This document shows positions 38,994 through 45,739 of a stretch of DNA of 45,739 nt, one piece after another. Position 1 is the stretch's first letter; the number at the start of each line of letters is the position of its first letter. The notes under the pieces are model-generated. The model made no database searches. It saw only the letters and a program-made list of their open reading frames with translations, and was not told the DNA's origin. Source of the stretch: a virus; IMG/VR virus record IMGVR_UViG_3300035661_000111, positions 1-45,739 of that record. One strand, written 5' to 3'. A program made the translations under genes and the position numbers.

Positions 38994-39120
38994 AGCCCGG
39001 ACTATTCTAAGTTAACGCCAATCAACATAAAACCTCAGCGAGTGAGTTCGTCCGGGCTTATGGGGGAAATAAGCCGAGGTTGCGGTCACAGACTGAGGTT
39101 TAATAAAATGTTGATTGGCG
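38993..39120. other. Interleaved inverted repeats after the methyltransferase
   Basis: Stem A: AAGCCCGGAC (38993..39002) with GTCCGGGCTT (39050..39059). Stem B: CGCCAATCAACAT (39016..39028) with ATGTTGATTGGCG (39108..39120), extended by AACCTCAG (39031..39038) with CTGAGGTT (39093..39100). The order A1-B1-A2-B2 is that of a pseudoknot or two competing folds. GGCTTA-TGGGGGAAA-TAAGCC (39055..39075) is a third alternative. No coding frame is convincing. The element may be a regulatory RNA or attenuator. Confidence 0.7.
39061..39074. repeat. 14-bp direct repeat flanking the methyltransferase, copy 2
   Basis: This is identical to 38171..38184 (TGGGGGAAATAAGC), 890 bp downstream. The copy lies in the loop between the arms of stem B and in a small hairpin of its own. 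Confidence 0.8.
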
Positions 39121-39128
39121 GGTCAAAT

Positions 39129-39237
39129 ATAGCCAGATTTACGCACTTGGAAATTGGCTATTGTGCGGATTTTGCACAACCTTTGAAAATATGGCGTTTC
39201 GTTTTTTTTTATATGGCGGTACGTTTTTGTGCTCTTA
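39129..39237. other. Right prophage end with transposase-site-like repeats
   Basis: There is no gene here. TATGGCGTTTCGTTTTT (39190..39206) and TATGGCGGTACGTTTTT (39212..39228) differ at two of 17 positions and lie 22 bp apart, like Mu R-sites. Their complement matches the motif at the left end. An inverted repeat ATAGCCA/TGGCTAT (39129..39135, 39155..39161) and the palindrome TGTGC..GCACA (39162..39178) precede them. The end itself reads ..CTCTTA. Confidence 0.75.
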
Positions 39238-39241
39238 AGAT
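39237..39241. repeat. Right target-site duplication (AAGAT / AGAT)
   Basis: Copy of 292..296. AGAT (39238..39241) is the minimum duplication; the preceding A may belong to the phage terminus (CTTA) or to a 5-bp duplication. Confidence 0.75.
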
Positions 39242-40543
39242 GCAATTGCATATCGTCTTCAACTAACAACTGAATTTCCGTTCATAGCAGCGTGTTGGCT
39301 CTCTCTTTCGGAAGCTGGATTGGGAATTTTGGTGAGGGTTGATAATGGTGGTAAGTTCTATTTTCAACAATACTGGAATCAATTAAGTGACATAATCGAA
39401 GGCATTGACTCAGCCACCAAGAATTATAACCGTCTTAACGTAATCTCGCACGACCCATCAATATATGTAAACAGAGATTGTAAAAGTCTTGATTCCCAAT
39501 ACAAGTTCAATAAAAATTCAATTCATTACCGAACACAAATTCCAGATCATGAGTTTGAAAATATCAATGCACCAGTGATTTATGTCGATGGATTAGACGT
39601 ACTTGAGGTTAATCCCTTTCTATATAAGAAAAATAAAATTGGAGAGGGATATAGAAATAAAGCTATCGGTTCAATTGGCTCACAGCTAATTCATCTCAAT
39701 CCAGATGCTGATGCCAGTCAAATACAATCAGCATTGTTGTCCTTCAACAAAAACTATTGTTCCCCACCGTTAACGGATAAAGAAGTAATCAATAGCCTGA
39801 ACGCAAACATTTCAAAATTTAAAAAGGGTGAACTTGATGTTAGTCACAACCTTGTTAATAAAAAACGGTTCTGGCATCCCCTATGTAAATTGAACAAAAG
39901 CGATAAGATAAGTATTGGGAATAAAGCCTTGTCAGAAGCAAGGTTTAAACGAGATGAACAATTAATTCTTGACACCATAGATGTGCTTCGTTCCTCAAAT
40001 AAAATAATAGATGCATCTTCAATTCAGGATTATACTCATATTAAAAAGTCCAGTTTTTATAAGGCACTAACCAAATCCAAGAAAATCGGAGATAAGTGGC
40101 ACTATTTCCGTACAACTCAATATAACCCCCTTGGGGATAATATGCACCCAAGCGGAAAAAGTGCCAAAGAAAAATCAGATTCAATTTGCCTGATATATGC
40201 AGCAATTGAGGAACTACAGGACAACAAAAATAAGATCAGCCAAGAGCGAGTTTCTGACTTCATTGGTTTATCTATACGCACGGTTAAAAGGAATTGGTTA
40301 CCACTAATTAAAGAACTCGTTAAGTACTATAACAACAACTTAAAATCAATACCAAAAGAGTCAAAGAAGACAGAGGTTGAAAATGAATTTGATGGCACAT
40401 GTAGAAATATCCTGAACCCGTTGACAAATGAATTCAACTTTGAAAAGTTTAGTGCTGAATTAAGGGAATCAAAGGTCTACAATCACAAACCGTACAAGTA
40501 CGATATGCCCACCGCCTTAGAACATAAATATGTTAATCAATAA
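39238..40543 (+). pseudogene. 3' fragment of the VirE_N/PriCT primase-type host gene
   Basis: From 39242 the frame reads AIAYRLQLTTEFPFIAACW then LSEAGLGILVRVDN, which continues the VirE_N-like domain of the left fragment, followed by LNVISHDPSIYVNRDC. A PriCT-like region follows (GEGYRNKAIGSIGSQL, then FNKNYCSPPLTDKEVINSL). The rest (WHPLCKL to the end) is helical with HTH-like parts. A TTG at 39320 could start translation of the fragment. Such proteins act in replication or mobilisation of plasmids and islands. The gene is broken by the prophage but its frame is conserved. Confidence 0.82.
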
Positions 40544-40572
40544 TCTTGATGTTTTTAGGTGCTTGGGTTTAT

Positions 40573-41088
40573 TTAACCAATAACTTCAATTGATATTTTT
40601 TCTCCTGTAACATCTTTAATGATCGGTGATTTGATAATTGTTTTTGATTTACCGTTTTTGATCGTCATCGTGATGCTCCTACCGTTGTCATTATATTCAA
40701 TGCCTTTAGTGTTATTCATATTGTGCCATTCGAGTAACTGTTCTTGAAGAAATGTAATTACTGCGTTTAAATAAATTTTTCTGTCAAAGTACCGGGGCAT
40801 TTTATCATTCCTGTCCAAGCCATAAAAGGCATTTTCTAAATATTGTTTTGCGAGTTCGTATTGTGTTTCGTTTGGATAGGGGTGAATAAGTTCATCATGC
40901 GAAACCTTTCTACCTACCTTCTTTTCCAATTTATCCCATTGGTTAAATATTTTTTTTGCATCAGCCCCACTTAATCCATTTCCACTTTTAGCTTTTGTAT
41001 ATTGTTCATCTAATAGCTTATTGAACTGCCCTAATTGTTTGGGGGTTAATTTTTTCTTCGGTGCTGATTTTTTTGTCTTGGTTTTCAT
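40573..41088 (-). CDS. Unknown protein, host island
   Basis: This 171-residue protein has a Lys-rich N-terminus (KTKTKKSAPKKKLTPKQLGQ) and a helical body (EDxxY-type helices, ENAFYGLDRNDKMPRYF), ending in beta-like GRSITMTIKNGKSKTIIKSP. No family is recognised. It converges on the primase-type gene with a 29-bp gap and may belong to the same mobile element. Confidence 0.6.
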   Translation of the reverse strand: MKTKTKKSAPKKKLTPKQLGQFNKLLDEQYTKAKSGNGLSGADAKKIFNQWDKLEKKVGRKVSHDELIHPYPNETQYELAKQYLENAFYGLDRNDKMPRYFDRKIYLNAVITFLQEQLLEWHNMNNTKGIEYNDNGRSITMTIKNGKSKTIIKSPIIKDVTGEKISIEVIG

Positions 41089-41349
41089 GTAGGTTAGTTT
41101 TTAGGTTATGAGGTTAAAAATTTGGAAATAAAAAACCGACCAACACGATTAAGGTTTTTGAAGTCTTGTCGAGGTTGGCGGATTTTTGTGTATTCGATAA
41201 TCTACAACGGGACATGGAACTTTCTCCCATTATGATGGAGTTATGTTTTGGAAGCACAAATAATGGTGGAATGATTTATCAAAAAAAATGACTCAACCAA
41301 AATTTGCAAGAAATTAGCATTCATTGATAATACCAAAATCTTACGATCC
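41089..41349. other. Intergenic region without recognised gene
   Basis: These 261 bp are AT-rich. CCGACCAAC (41136..) and GTTGGCGG (41175..) make a short imperfect inverted repeat with a T-tract after it, possibly a terminator in the rightward direction. The leftward promoter for the gene at 41088 must also lie here, but no clear -7 element was identified. Confidence 0.35.
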
Positions 41350-41607
41350 TCAGAAATCGCATAATTCCTTTATGTCGAGTTTCATTGCATCAGCAATAGC
41401 CATTAGTGTACTTATTGACACATTAAGTTTACCTCTTTCAAGTGTATTATAAGTGCTGTGAGAGATGCCAGCCCGGAAAGCTACTTGTTCCTGAGTAAGT
41501 TCATTTTCTGTTCTTAACTTCTTTAAATGTAATCCAAGGGACTTTAGTCGTTTCGCATACCGAACTTTTACTATGTGAGTTTTCACTTCCCCAAAAGTCA
41601 ATCTCAA
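41350..41607 (-). CDS. XRE-family HTH regulator
   Basis: This 85-residue protein has the complete XRE HTH LHLKKLRTENELTQEQVAFR, AGISHSTYNTLERGK and NVSISTLMAIADAMKLDI. Only a DNA-binding domain is present. The start is uncertain: TTG at 41607 or GTG at 41586. It faces the gene at 41688 across a palindrome that is likely its operator. It may control the following gene group. Confidence 0.8.
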   Translation of the reverse strand: MRLTFGEVKTHIVKVRYAKRLKSLGLHLKKLRTENELTQEQVAFRAGISHSTYNTLERGKLNVSISTLMAIADAMKLDIKELCDF

Positions 41608-41620
41608 ATAAGAAAATGCT

Positions 41621-41638
41621 TATATGAACATTCATATA
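41621..41638. promoter_or_regulatory. Palindromic operator for the XRE regulator
   Basis: TATATGAA-CA-TTCATATA is a perfect 18-bp palindrome in the 80-bp divergent region, 14 bp from the XRE start. It lies just upstream of the rightward promoter, suitable for self-repression and control of the opposite gene. Confidence 0.65.
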
Positions 41639-41645
41639 GAAGTAT

Positions 41646-41653
41646 TATTTTTG
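41646..41653 (+). promoter_or_regulatory. Predicted -7 element of rightward promoter
   Basis: TATTTTTG matches TAnnTTTG exactly. The position 35 bp before the ATG at 41688 is suitable. A -33 TTTG is not clear, because the palindrome occupies that place. Confidence 0.45.
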
Positions 41654-41687
41654 TGCCCTAAATGCAATTAATACGAACGAATTAAGC

Positions 41688-42083
41688 ATGAAGTACCTCT
41701 GGCTTGTAGTAGCAATTATTGTTGTGGGTTGGATATTTCAACCTTTAATTCCATTTATCAAGTCGTTCAAATCCAGCAGTACAAGTTCAAACAAATCCAC
41801 ATTGTCAGTTAGAAAGATCATTTTGTTTGCCGTTGGAATTATTGCCGTGTTCTGGCTTATCGGTAAGTTTTCAAATATTGAGACCACACATAATGACAAC
41901 GCAAAAGTTAGCTACACCTGTGTTTGGTGCAGAAAGATATTCGTTGGTAATGACGGAGAATTGGGTTGCTATTATTATGACGAGAACTACAAAGGTTGCG
42001 GACATCATACAGTAACTCAAAATACATTAACTGGTTTTTGTACTCCAAATCACTGCGAACTATATCGTCTCGCTAATAAATAA
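41688..42083 (+). CDS. Membrane protein with cysteine/histidine-rich domain
   Basis: This 131-residue protein has two hydrophobic segments (about 3-22, YLWLVVAIIVVGWIFQPL, and 45-62, ILFAVGIIAVFWLIGK) and a C-terminal part with CVWCRKIF, LGCYYYDENYKGCGHH and FCTPNHC, able to bind zinc. Family is not recognised. It lies directly downstream of the predicted XRE-controlled promoter. Confidence 0.6.
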   Translation: MKYLWLVVAIIVVGWIFQPLIPFIKSFKSSSTSSNKSTLSVRKIILFAVGIIAVFWLIGKFSNIETTHNDNAKVSYTCVWCRKIFVGNDGELGCYYYDENYKGCGHHTVTQNTLTGFCTPNHCELYRLANK

Positions 42084-42098
42084 AAACGTTTTCGAAAT

Positions 42099-43490
42099 AT
42101 GACCAATCCACATCAACACAGAAAAGCAATCAAACGTTATCGCTCAATATTTGAGTTTAATAATCTGCTTCTTTTGGGAATCGCATTGTTCTTACAGTCC
42201 TGTTCATCAAATAAGGAAAGTAACAAGAAGGAGGATTTGAGCAAGTGGGTTGGGAATTATTTCTATGGTTCTGATCTTAAAAATCAGGGTATTATCCTAA
42301 CCATCGATTCAATCGGAAATTCAATTCGAGGAACTCTAAGTGACGGGACTGATCCTAAATTAAGTATTGACGATGACGGTAAAGTTTGGCTTGGTGAGTG
42401 GGTAGCAGCCCTTAGGAATGATTCAATCCGTTTTACCTCCATCCACTCTGGTGACACAACTAACTACAAACTTCCTCGAATGTCAAATACAGACGTGGCA
42501 AGTATGAAGGGATATAACGAGCGGATTAAAAATGAGATAAAGTCTGTAAAGATAGGTTCACAAGAATGGATGGCAGCAGATTTAAAAACGCAGACATACA
42601 GCAACCGTGATCCAATTCGAGAAGCTGAGAGTCCAGAAGAATGGAAAAGATGTAACGATGAAAAAGTTGGATGTTGGTGTTATTTTAACAATGATAAAAA
42701 CCAAAATGTACTTTACAACTGGTATGCAGCAACCGATCCAAGGGGGCTTGCACCAAAGGGATGGAGAGTTCCTTCCTTAGATGACTTTCTGACTTTAGCA
42801 AATTTTCTTGGTGGGGAGGGCAAAGCAGGTATTCAAATGAAGAACGAAGGCTTTCATCCTCCAAGAGATAATGATGGTAGTTTGAATTTTAGTCGGTTCA
42901 ATGCGGTTGGCACTGGTTACAGAGATCAAGGTTGGAGGTCAGGTGAGTTTAGAGGGAAGACTACAAATGGTGTAGCTGGACTTGTGTTCTATTGGACAAC
43001 TACGTTTAATGTTGATCTTACTCAAAACATCCGTCCGAGCACTGTCGGTCTTTTTATTAATTCTCGAAGACTTGATCGAAGTCCTATTGGTGCAAACATA
43101 GCTTCGGGGCTTACTGTGAGGTGTATAAAAAATACCGACACAGAATCAAATGAAGCAGTAAAGGTTTCCGCAAAACTTGTTTACGCTGACGGTAGTTTAT
43201 CTGAATCCGATATATTAAACGACAAATCAGTTGTTCTGTGGAATGTTAACATGGCGGAAGGCGATAAAAAGGCTTCTAACAAAACAATGGTTTCCTTTAA
43301 CGGACACGTTACCGAAGTTGAAATTAAAATAATGAACAATGACGAAATTGTTGACTCTGAGAAAATCTCAATCAACGGTATTTACAACGTTGAAGTTAAG
43401 GGCACGGGTTGCGGTAAATTAACAATCACTGTGTTGGATCATGGAAGAACAATTTATTCAGGTGGCATTGAATTTGGATGTGGTGAATAA
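42099..43490 (+). CDS. FISUMP-domain lipoprotein
   Basis: The protein has 463 residues. A hydrophobic stretch ends with LFLQSC (C-S-S-N), a lipobox-like lipoprotein signal. The middle contains IGSQEWMAADLKTQTYSNRD, NVLYNWYAATDPRGLAPKGW, RVPSLDDFLTLANFLGG and later LTVRCIKN, the Fibrobacter succinogenes major paralogous (FISUMP) domain. The C-terminal part resembles a beta-sandwich. Surface-associated role is likely; specific function is unknown. Confidence 0.75.
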   Translation: MTNPHQHRKAIKRYRSIFEFNNLLLLGIALFLQSCSSNKESNKKEDLSKWVGNYFYGSDLKNQGIILTIDSIGNSIRGTLSDGTDPKLSIDDDGKVWLGEWVAALRNDSIRFTSIHSGDTTNYKLPRMSNTDVASMKGYNERIKNEIKSVKIGSQEWMAADLKTQTYSNRDPIREAESPEEWKRCNDEKVGCWCYFNNDKNQNVLYNWYAATDPRGLAPKGWRVPSLDDFLTLANFLGGEGKAGIQMKNEGFHPPRDNDGSLNFSRFNAVGTGYRDQGWRSGEFRGKTTNGVAGLVFYWTTTFNVDLTQNIRPSTVGLFINSRRLDRSPIGANIASGLTVRCIKNTDTESNEAVKVSAKLVYADGSLSESDILNDKSVVLWNVNMAEGDKKASNKTMVSFNGHVTEVEIKIMNNDEIVDSEKISINGIYNVEVKGTGCGKLTITVLDHGRTIYSGGIEFGCGE

Positions 43491-44037
43491 AATTGTTCTC
43501 TTCTCAATTCTCGTGGCTCTTTCATTTACAGCCAATTCTCAGATCGATTATTCTGCACATCCTGAAAGCATTTCTTCTGCAAACAAAATCGTTCGTGTCG
43601 ATTGGTTGCGATCTACTCCAAGAAACTGCCAGATTGATTTCAATCACTTAGTAAACTTCATAAATACAAAGAACGATCAATCATTCAACAGCAAAGTAAC
43701 TGTTGAACTATTTCATAATGATGAATTGATTAGAGAATTCATCTTTCCAACTGGTGATCGCATCAATAATAGAATTTATGTTGGTGAAGCAATTAATTTG
43801 AAAAAGGGCGACCGGGTTTACTTTGTGTTCAAACTTTCTCCAACAACCCAAAACGAAGAATATATTTTTAACATTTATGAAGAGCCAAGGGCAGCGATAA
43901 AAACCATTTCAATTGTTATGCCAACGACCAAGAATGAAACGATCAGTAAGAAAGCTAAACCAATTAAACGCAAATCTCATTCAGATCGCTATTTCAGAAA
44001 ATTGCAGCGAAAGCCAATCGGACAAGAAATGAATTAA
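43483..44037 (+). CDS. Secreted protein
   Basis: The GTG at 43483, overlapping the upstream gene's end, starts a typical signal peptide (NKIVLFSILVALSFTANSQ); this gives 184 residues. The body is beta-rich (RVDWLRSTPRNCQIDF, KVTVELFHNDELIREFIF) and the C-terminus basic. An earlier in-frame ATG at 43441 would not give a signal peptide. Translation is probably coupled to the FISUMP gene. Function is unknown. Confidence 0.6.
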   Translation: MNKIVLFSILVALSFTANSQIDYSAHPESISSANKIVRVDWLRSTPRNCQIDFNHLVNFINTKNDQSFNSKVTVELFHNDELIREFIFPTGDRINNRIYVGEAINLKKGDRVYFVFKLSPTTQNEEYIFNIYEEPRAAIKTISIVMPTTKNETISKKAKPIKRKSHSDRYFRKLQRKPIGQEMN

Positions 44038-44071
44038 AGAATAGTAAAAGGAAAAATTGAATTTATAAAAG

Positions 44072-44590
44072 ATGAAAAATTCACTCGTTTTAAGTTTTGT
44101 TATTCTGGTTTCAATTCAATGCTTGGCACAAACCGAAGCTGAATTGACTCCCGAAGGTAAACTTGGTACAAAAATTCTCTTGGAGCATGGAATAAATGGT
44201 CATTGTTTTGGCATTTATGAGACTCCACAGGGAGTTATCATCAGTAGCAGGACAGAAGCCAATGTTCCGGTGAACTATCTCTACACATTAGATAAACAAC
44301 TTCAAAAGGTTGATCAGTTGGATCGTTATATCGTCTTCGGCTATTCCCCGTTGAAAGGTGATCTGTTGCTTGGTAAGCATGGGCACGACCCAAGTGGCGA
44401 CTCGATGTGCAGAGAGGTCTACACGTATAACTTAGCAACCAAGAAATTCTTAAGACAATGCGATTTAGGTTGGATTTACGGTGAACCGAAATACTCTGCT
44501 AAGTTTGATAGCGTTATACTTGTCGTCAACGAAAAAAACTCTGACGGTATTGGGAGTCACTATGCCACCAAATCAGTAAAACTAAAATAG
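44072..44590 (+). CDS. Secreted protein with beta-propeller-like repeats
   Basis: This 172-residue protein has a signal peptide (LVLSFVILVSIQCLAQ) followed by alternating strands (CFGIYETPQGVIISSRTEAN, YLYTLDKQLQKVDQLDRYIV, GDLLLGKHG). The strand pattern resembles part of a WD/YVTN-type propeller, too short for a full one. No family is recognised. Confidence 0.55.
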   Translation: MKNSLVLSFVILVSIQCLAQTEAELTPEGKLGTKILLEHGINGHCFGIYETPQGVIISSRTEANVPVNYLYTLDKQLQKVDQLDRYIVFGYSPLKGDLLLGKHGHDPSGDSMCREVYTYNLATKKFLRQCDLGWIYGEPKYSAKFDSVILVVNEKNSDGIGSHYATKSVKLK

Positions 44591-44625
44591 GACTTCAATT
44601 CAGAACGGTAAAAATCTGGATCAAA

Positions 44626-44805
44626 ATGAGTCAAATAAAAAGATTGATTAATCGTCTTGCAGGGCTAATACGCAAGAGGAAAGCCGATGACTTTTTTTTA
44701 ACTGACTTGGTAATATCGAAAGAAGACGAAGCTGCATACGTGGAGTGGGCAAAAAGAAAGAATGAAAGGGTGCTCCAAAAGTATAGGGCAAAATGGAAAT
44801 CGTAA
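44626..44805 (+). CDS. Small basic protein, 59 residues
   Basis: ATG 44626 to TAA 44805 encodes SQIKRLINRLAGLIRKRKAD and EYVEWAKRKNERVLQKYRAK-like helical, charged sequence. It lies 35 bp after a secreted protein gene. No motif is seen; the coding call is moderate because of size and the AT-rich background. Confidence 0.45.
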   Translation: MSQIKRLINRLAGLIRKRKADDFFLTDLVISKEDEAAYVEWAKRKNERVLQKYRAKWKS

Positions 44806-44834
44806 CAATACATTCTTAATCGTTTATTCCATCC

Positions 44835-45176
44835 ATGCAAACTTTAGATTTATATAGCATTGGTAAAACGGGTGATGGAGATGAAATTTCTATTCCAGAA
44901 CACCTTGCGGACAAATTGAGGATGCAGGGTTGCATGTGGTCTTTCTGCACGTTATTGCGCAATACCGATGATCCCGAAATAATCTACTTCATGTTTAGGC
45001 AAATAATGGAAAGTGGATACCACAATGACGTTCGAGAAGGCAAGAACTTTTTTCCTGCGTTCATGCGTGAACACGCCACAAATAATAATGTAGACTGTAA
45101 GCTGCAATTCCAGAAGATTATTTGGGTACTTAAAGAATATGATGATGACGATTGGGCATTGTTTTGCAAAGATTGA
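44835..45176 (+). CDS. Unknown protein
   Basis: This 113-residue, helical protein has an aromatic/cysteine centre (MQGCMWSFCTLLRNTDDP) and an acidic C-terminus (EYDDDDWALFCKD). No signal peptide or membrane segment is present. The family is not recognised. Confidence 0.5.
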   Translation: MQTLDLYSIGKTGDGDEISIPEHLADKLRMQGCMWSFCTLLRNTDDPEIIYFMFRQIMESGYHNDVREGKNFFPAFMREHATNNNVDCKLQFQKIIWVLKEYDDDDWALFCKD

Positions 45177-45225
45177 ATCTTGCTTGTCCCTTTAGTTTTA
45201 AAACCAACGCCTGTATTTAAAATAA

Positions 45226-45555
45226 ATGCCTAACACTTTCCCCCGTGTTCTTGCAGGACGCTACTCTGTATCGTTTACTGATCATTCCATAAAACCGCTT
45301 CGTTTGATTGACACTAAACCCGGTGATCAACAATTATTAGAAATTCGATTTTCACAAAATAGAACGGGGCAAGCTGTTTTTGAAAACGGAAGTCAAATCT
45401 CGTTTGATGTTAAGTGGGATGGAATTAGCGACTCGTACACTTTTGTTTACAATGAAGTTCCGCACATGTTTAGTACCAAAAGAGATTTGGGCGAAGTGCT
45501 CACTCATGTAAATGTCATGAGTCTCAACGATCTTGAGCAAGATTATGAGAACTGA
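45226..45555 (+). CDS. Unknown protein
   Basis: This 109-residue protein is beta-rich: RYSVSFTDHSIKPLRLIDTK, LEIRFSQNRTGQAVFENGSQ, ISFDVKWDGISDSYTFVYNE. It might be a small barrel or sandwich. It lies 50 bp after the preceding gene. The family is not recognised. Confidence 0.5.
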   Translation: MPNTFPRVLAGRYSVSFTDHSIKPLRLIDTKPGDQQLLEIRFSQNRTGQAVFENGSQISFDVKWDGISDSYTFVYNEVPHMFSTKRDLGEVLTHVNVMSLNDLEQDYEN

Positions 45556-45739
45556 ATTTGAAGTTGACTAATCTCATCTTACCCGTACCAATATCCGTAC
45601 ACTTTATCTCTATCCTCAACAGCCCGAAATGCGTTTCCATTAAATAGAACCGGAAATTAAGCGAAGCATGAGCATGGATTTGTAGAAACACTTCCTGCCT
45701 GTTTTTCGGTTCTTACGACAACGGAATCGTTTACCCTTT
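45556..45739. other. Window end without recognised gene
   Basis: A short minus-strand frame enters from the right edge (reading VNDSVVVRTEKQAG...) and stops near 45659..45661. It might be the 3' end of a leftward gene, but it is too short to judge. Confidence 0.25.

Larger units (their letters stand above)
297..39237. mobile_element. Complete Mu-like transposable myophage prophage
   Basis: The element carries a MuA-like transposase, MuB-like ATPase, Gam-like protein and a full Mu-type head (terminase, Gp29 portal, gpF, gpG, Gp36, protease/scaffold, capsid) plus a contractile tail (sheath, tube, chaperones, tape measure, baseplate, fibres). Its boundaries come from a flanking 4-5 bp duplication, imperfect terminal inverted repeats (TAAG at each end, CGCCATA at positions 20-26 from each end), and restoration of the host reading frame when the element is removed. 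The length of about 38.9 kb is close to Mu. All recognised modules look intact, so it may be active. Confidence 0.93.

Overview
The window holds a complete Mu-like transposable myophage prophage of about 38.9 kb (297..39237) with a short host flank on the left (1..296) and 6.5 kb of host DNA on the right (39238..45739). The host is probably a member of the Bacteroidota. Promoter-like sites fit the TTG / TAnnTTTG pattern of that phylum, few genes have a strong Shine-Dalgarno sequence, the interrupted host gene resembles a VirE_N / primase C-terminal (PriCT) protein typical of Bacteroidota mobile elements, and the flank encodes a FISUMP-type lipoprotein.

The prophage ends can be placed from sequence alone. 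AGAT (or AAGAT, counting one ambiguous base) occurs on both sides, the two termini form an imperfect inverted repeat starting TAAG (17 of 26 positions match), and joining base 296 to base 39242 restores an uninterrupted reading frame across the host primase-like gene. Transposase-site-like repeats lie inside both ends, two of them 22 bp apart at the right end.

Phage layout. (1) Immunity: a leftward S24-type repressor (429..1283) faces a rightward early operon across two 17-bp palindromic operators (1295..1329). (2) Early transposition operon: small HTH protein, MuA-like DDE transposase, MuB-like AAA ATPase, a DnaA domain IV-like protein and a Gam-like protein. (3) Middle/accessory operon, 6.2 to 13.3 kb: about twenty tightly overlapping small genes, including ASCH, a RecA-like ATPase, HNH, zinc-binding proteins and a GemA-like protein. 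(4) A two-gene cassette (13.4 to 13.9 kb) flanked by a 42-bp direct repeat that carries a terminator. (5) A leftward head operon (20098 to 13925): terminase small and large subunits, Gp36-like, Gp29-like portal, gpF-like, gpG-like, probable tail terminator and an HTH protein. (6) A rightward late block: protease/scaffold, decoration candidate, major capsid, lysis genes with an initiator-type tRNA among them, sheath, tube, tail chaperones with a -1 frameshift signal, tape measure, baseplate and fibres. (7) A DNA adenine methyltransferase and structured non-coding DNA at the right end, the position occupied by mom in Mu.

The right flank is visibly more AT-rich. It holds the 3' part of the broken primase-like gene, an XRE regulator with a palindromic operator, and a run of small membrane, secreted and unknown genes. 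The left edge looks like the terminal repeats of an IS21-family element that had already cut off the 5' end of the same host gene.
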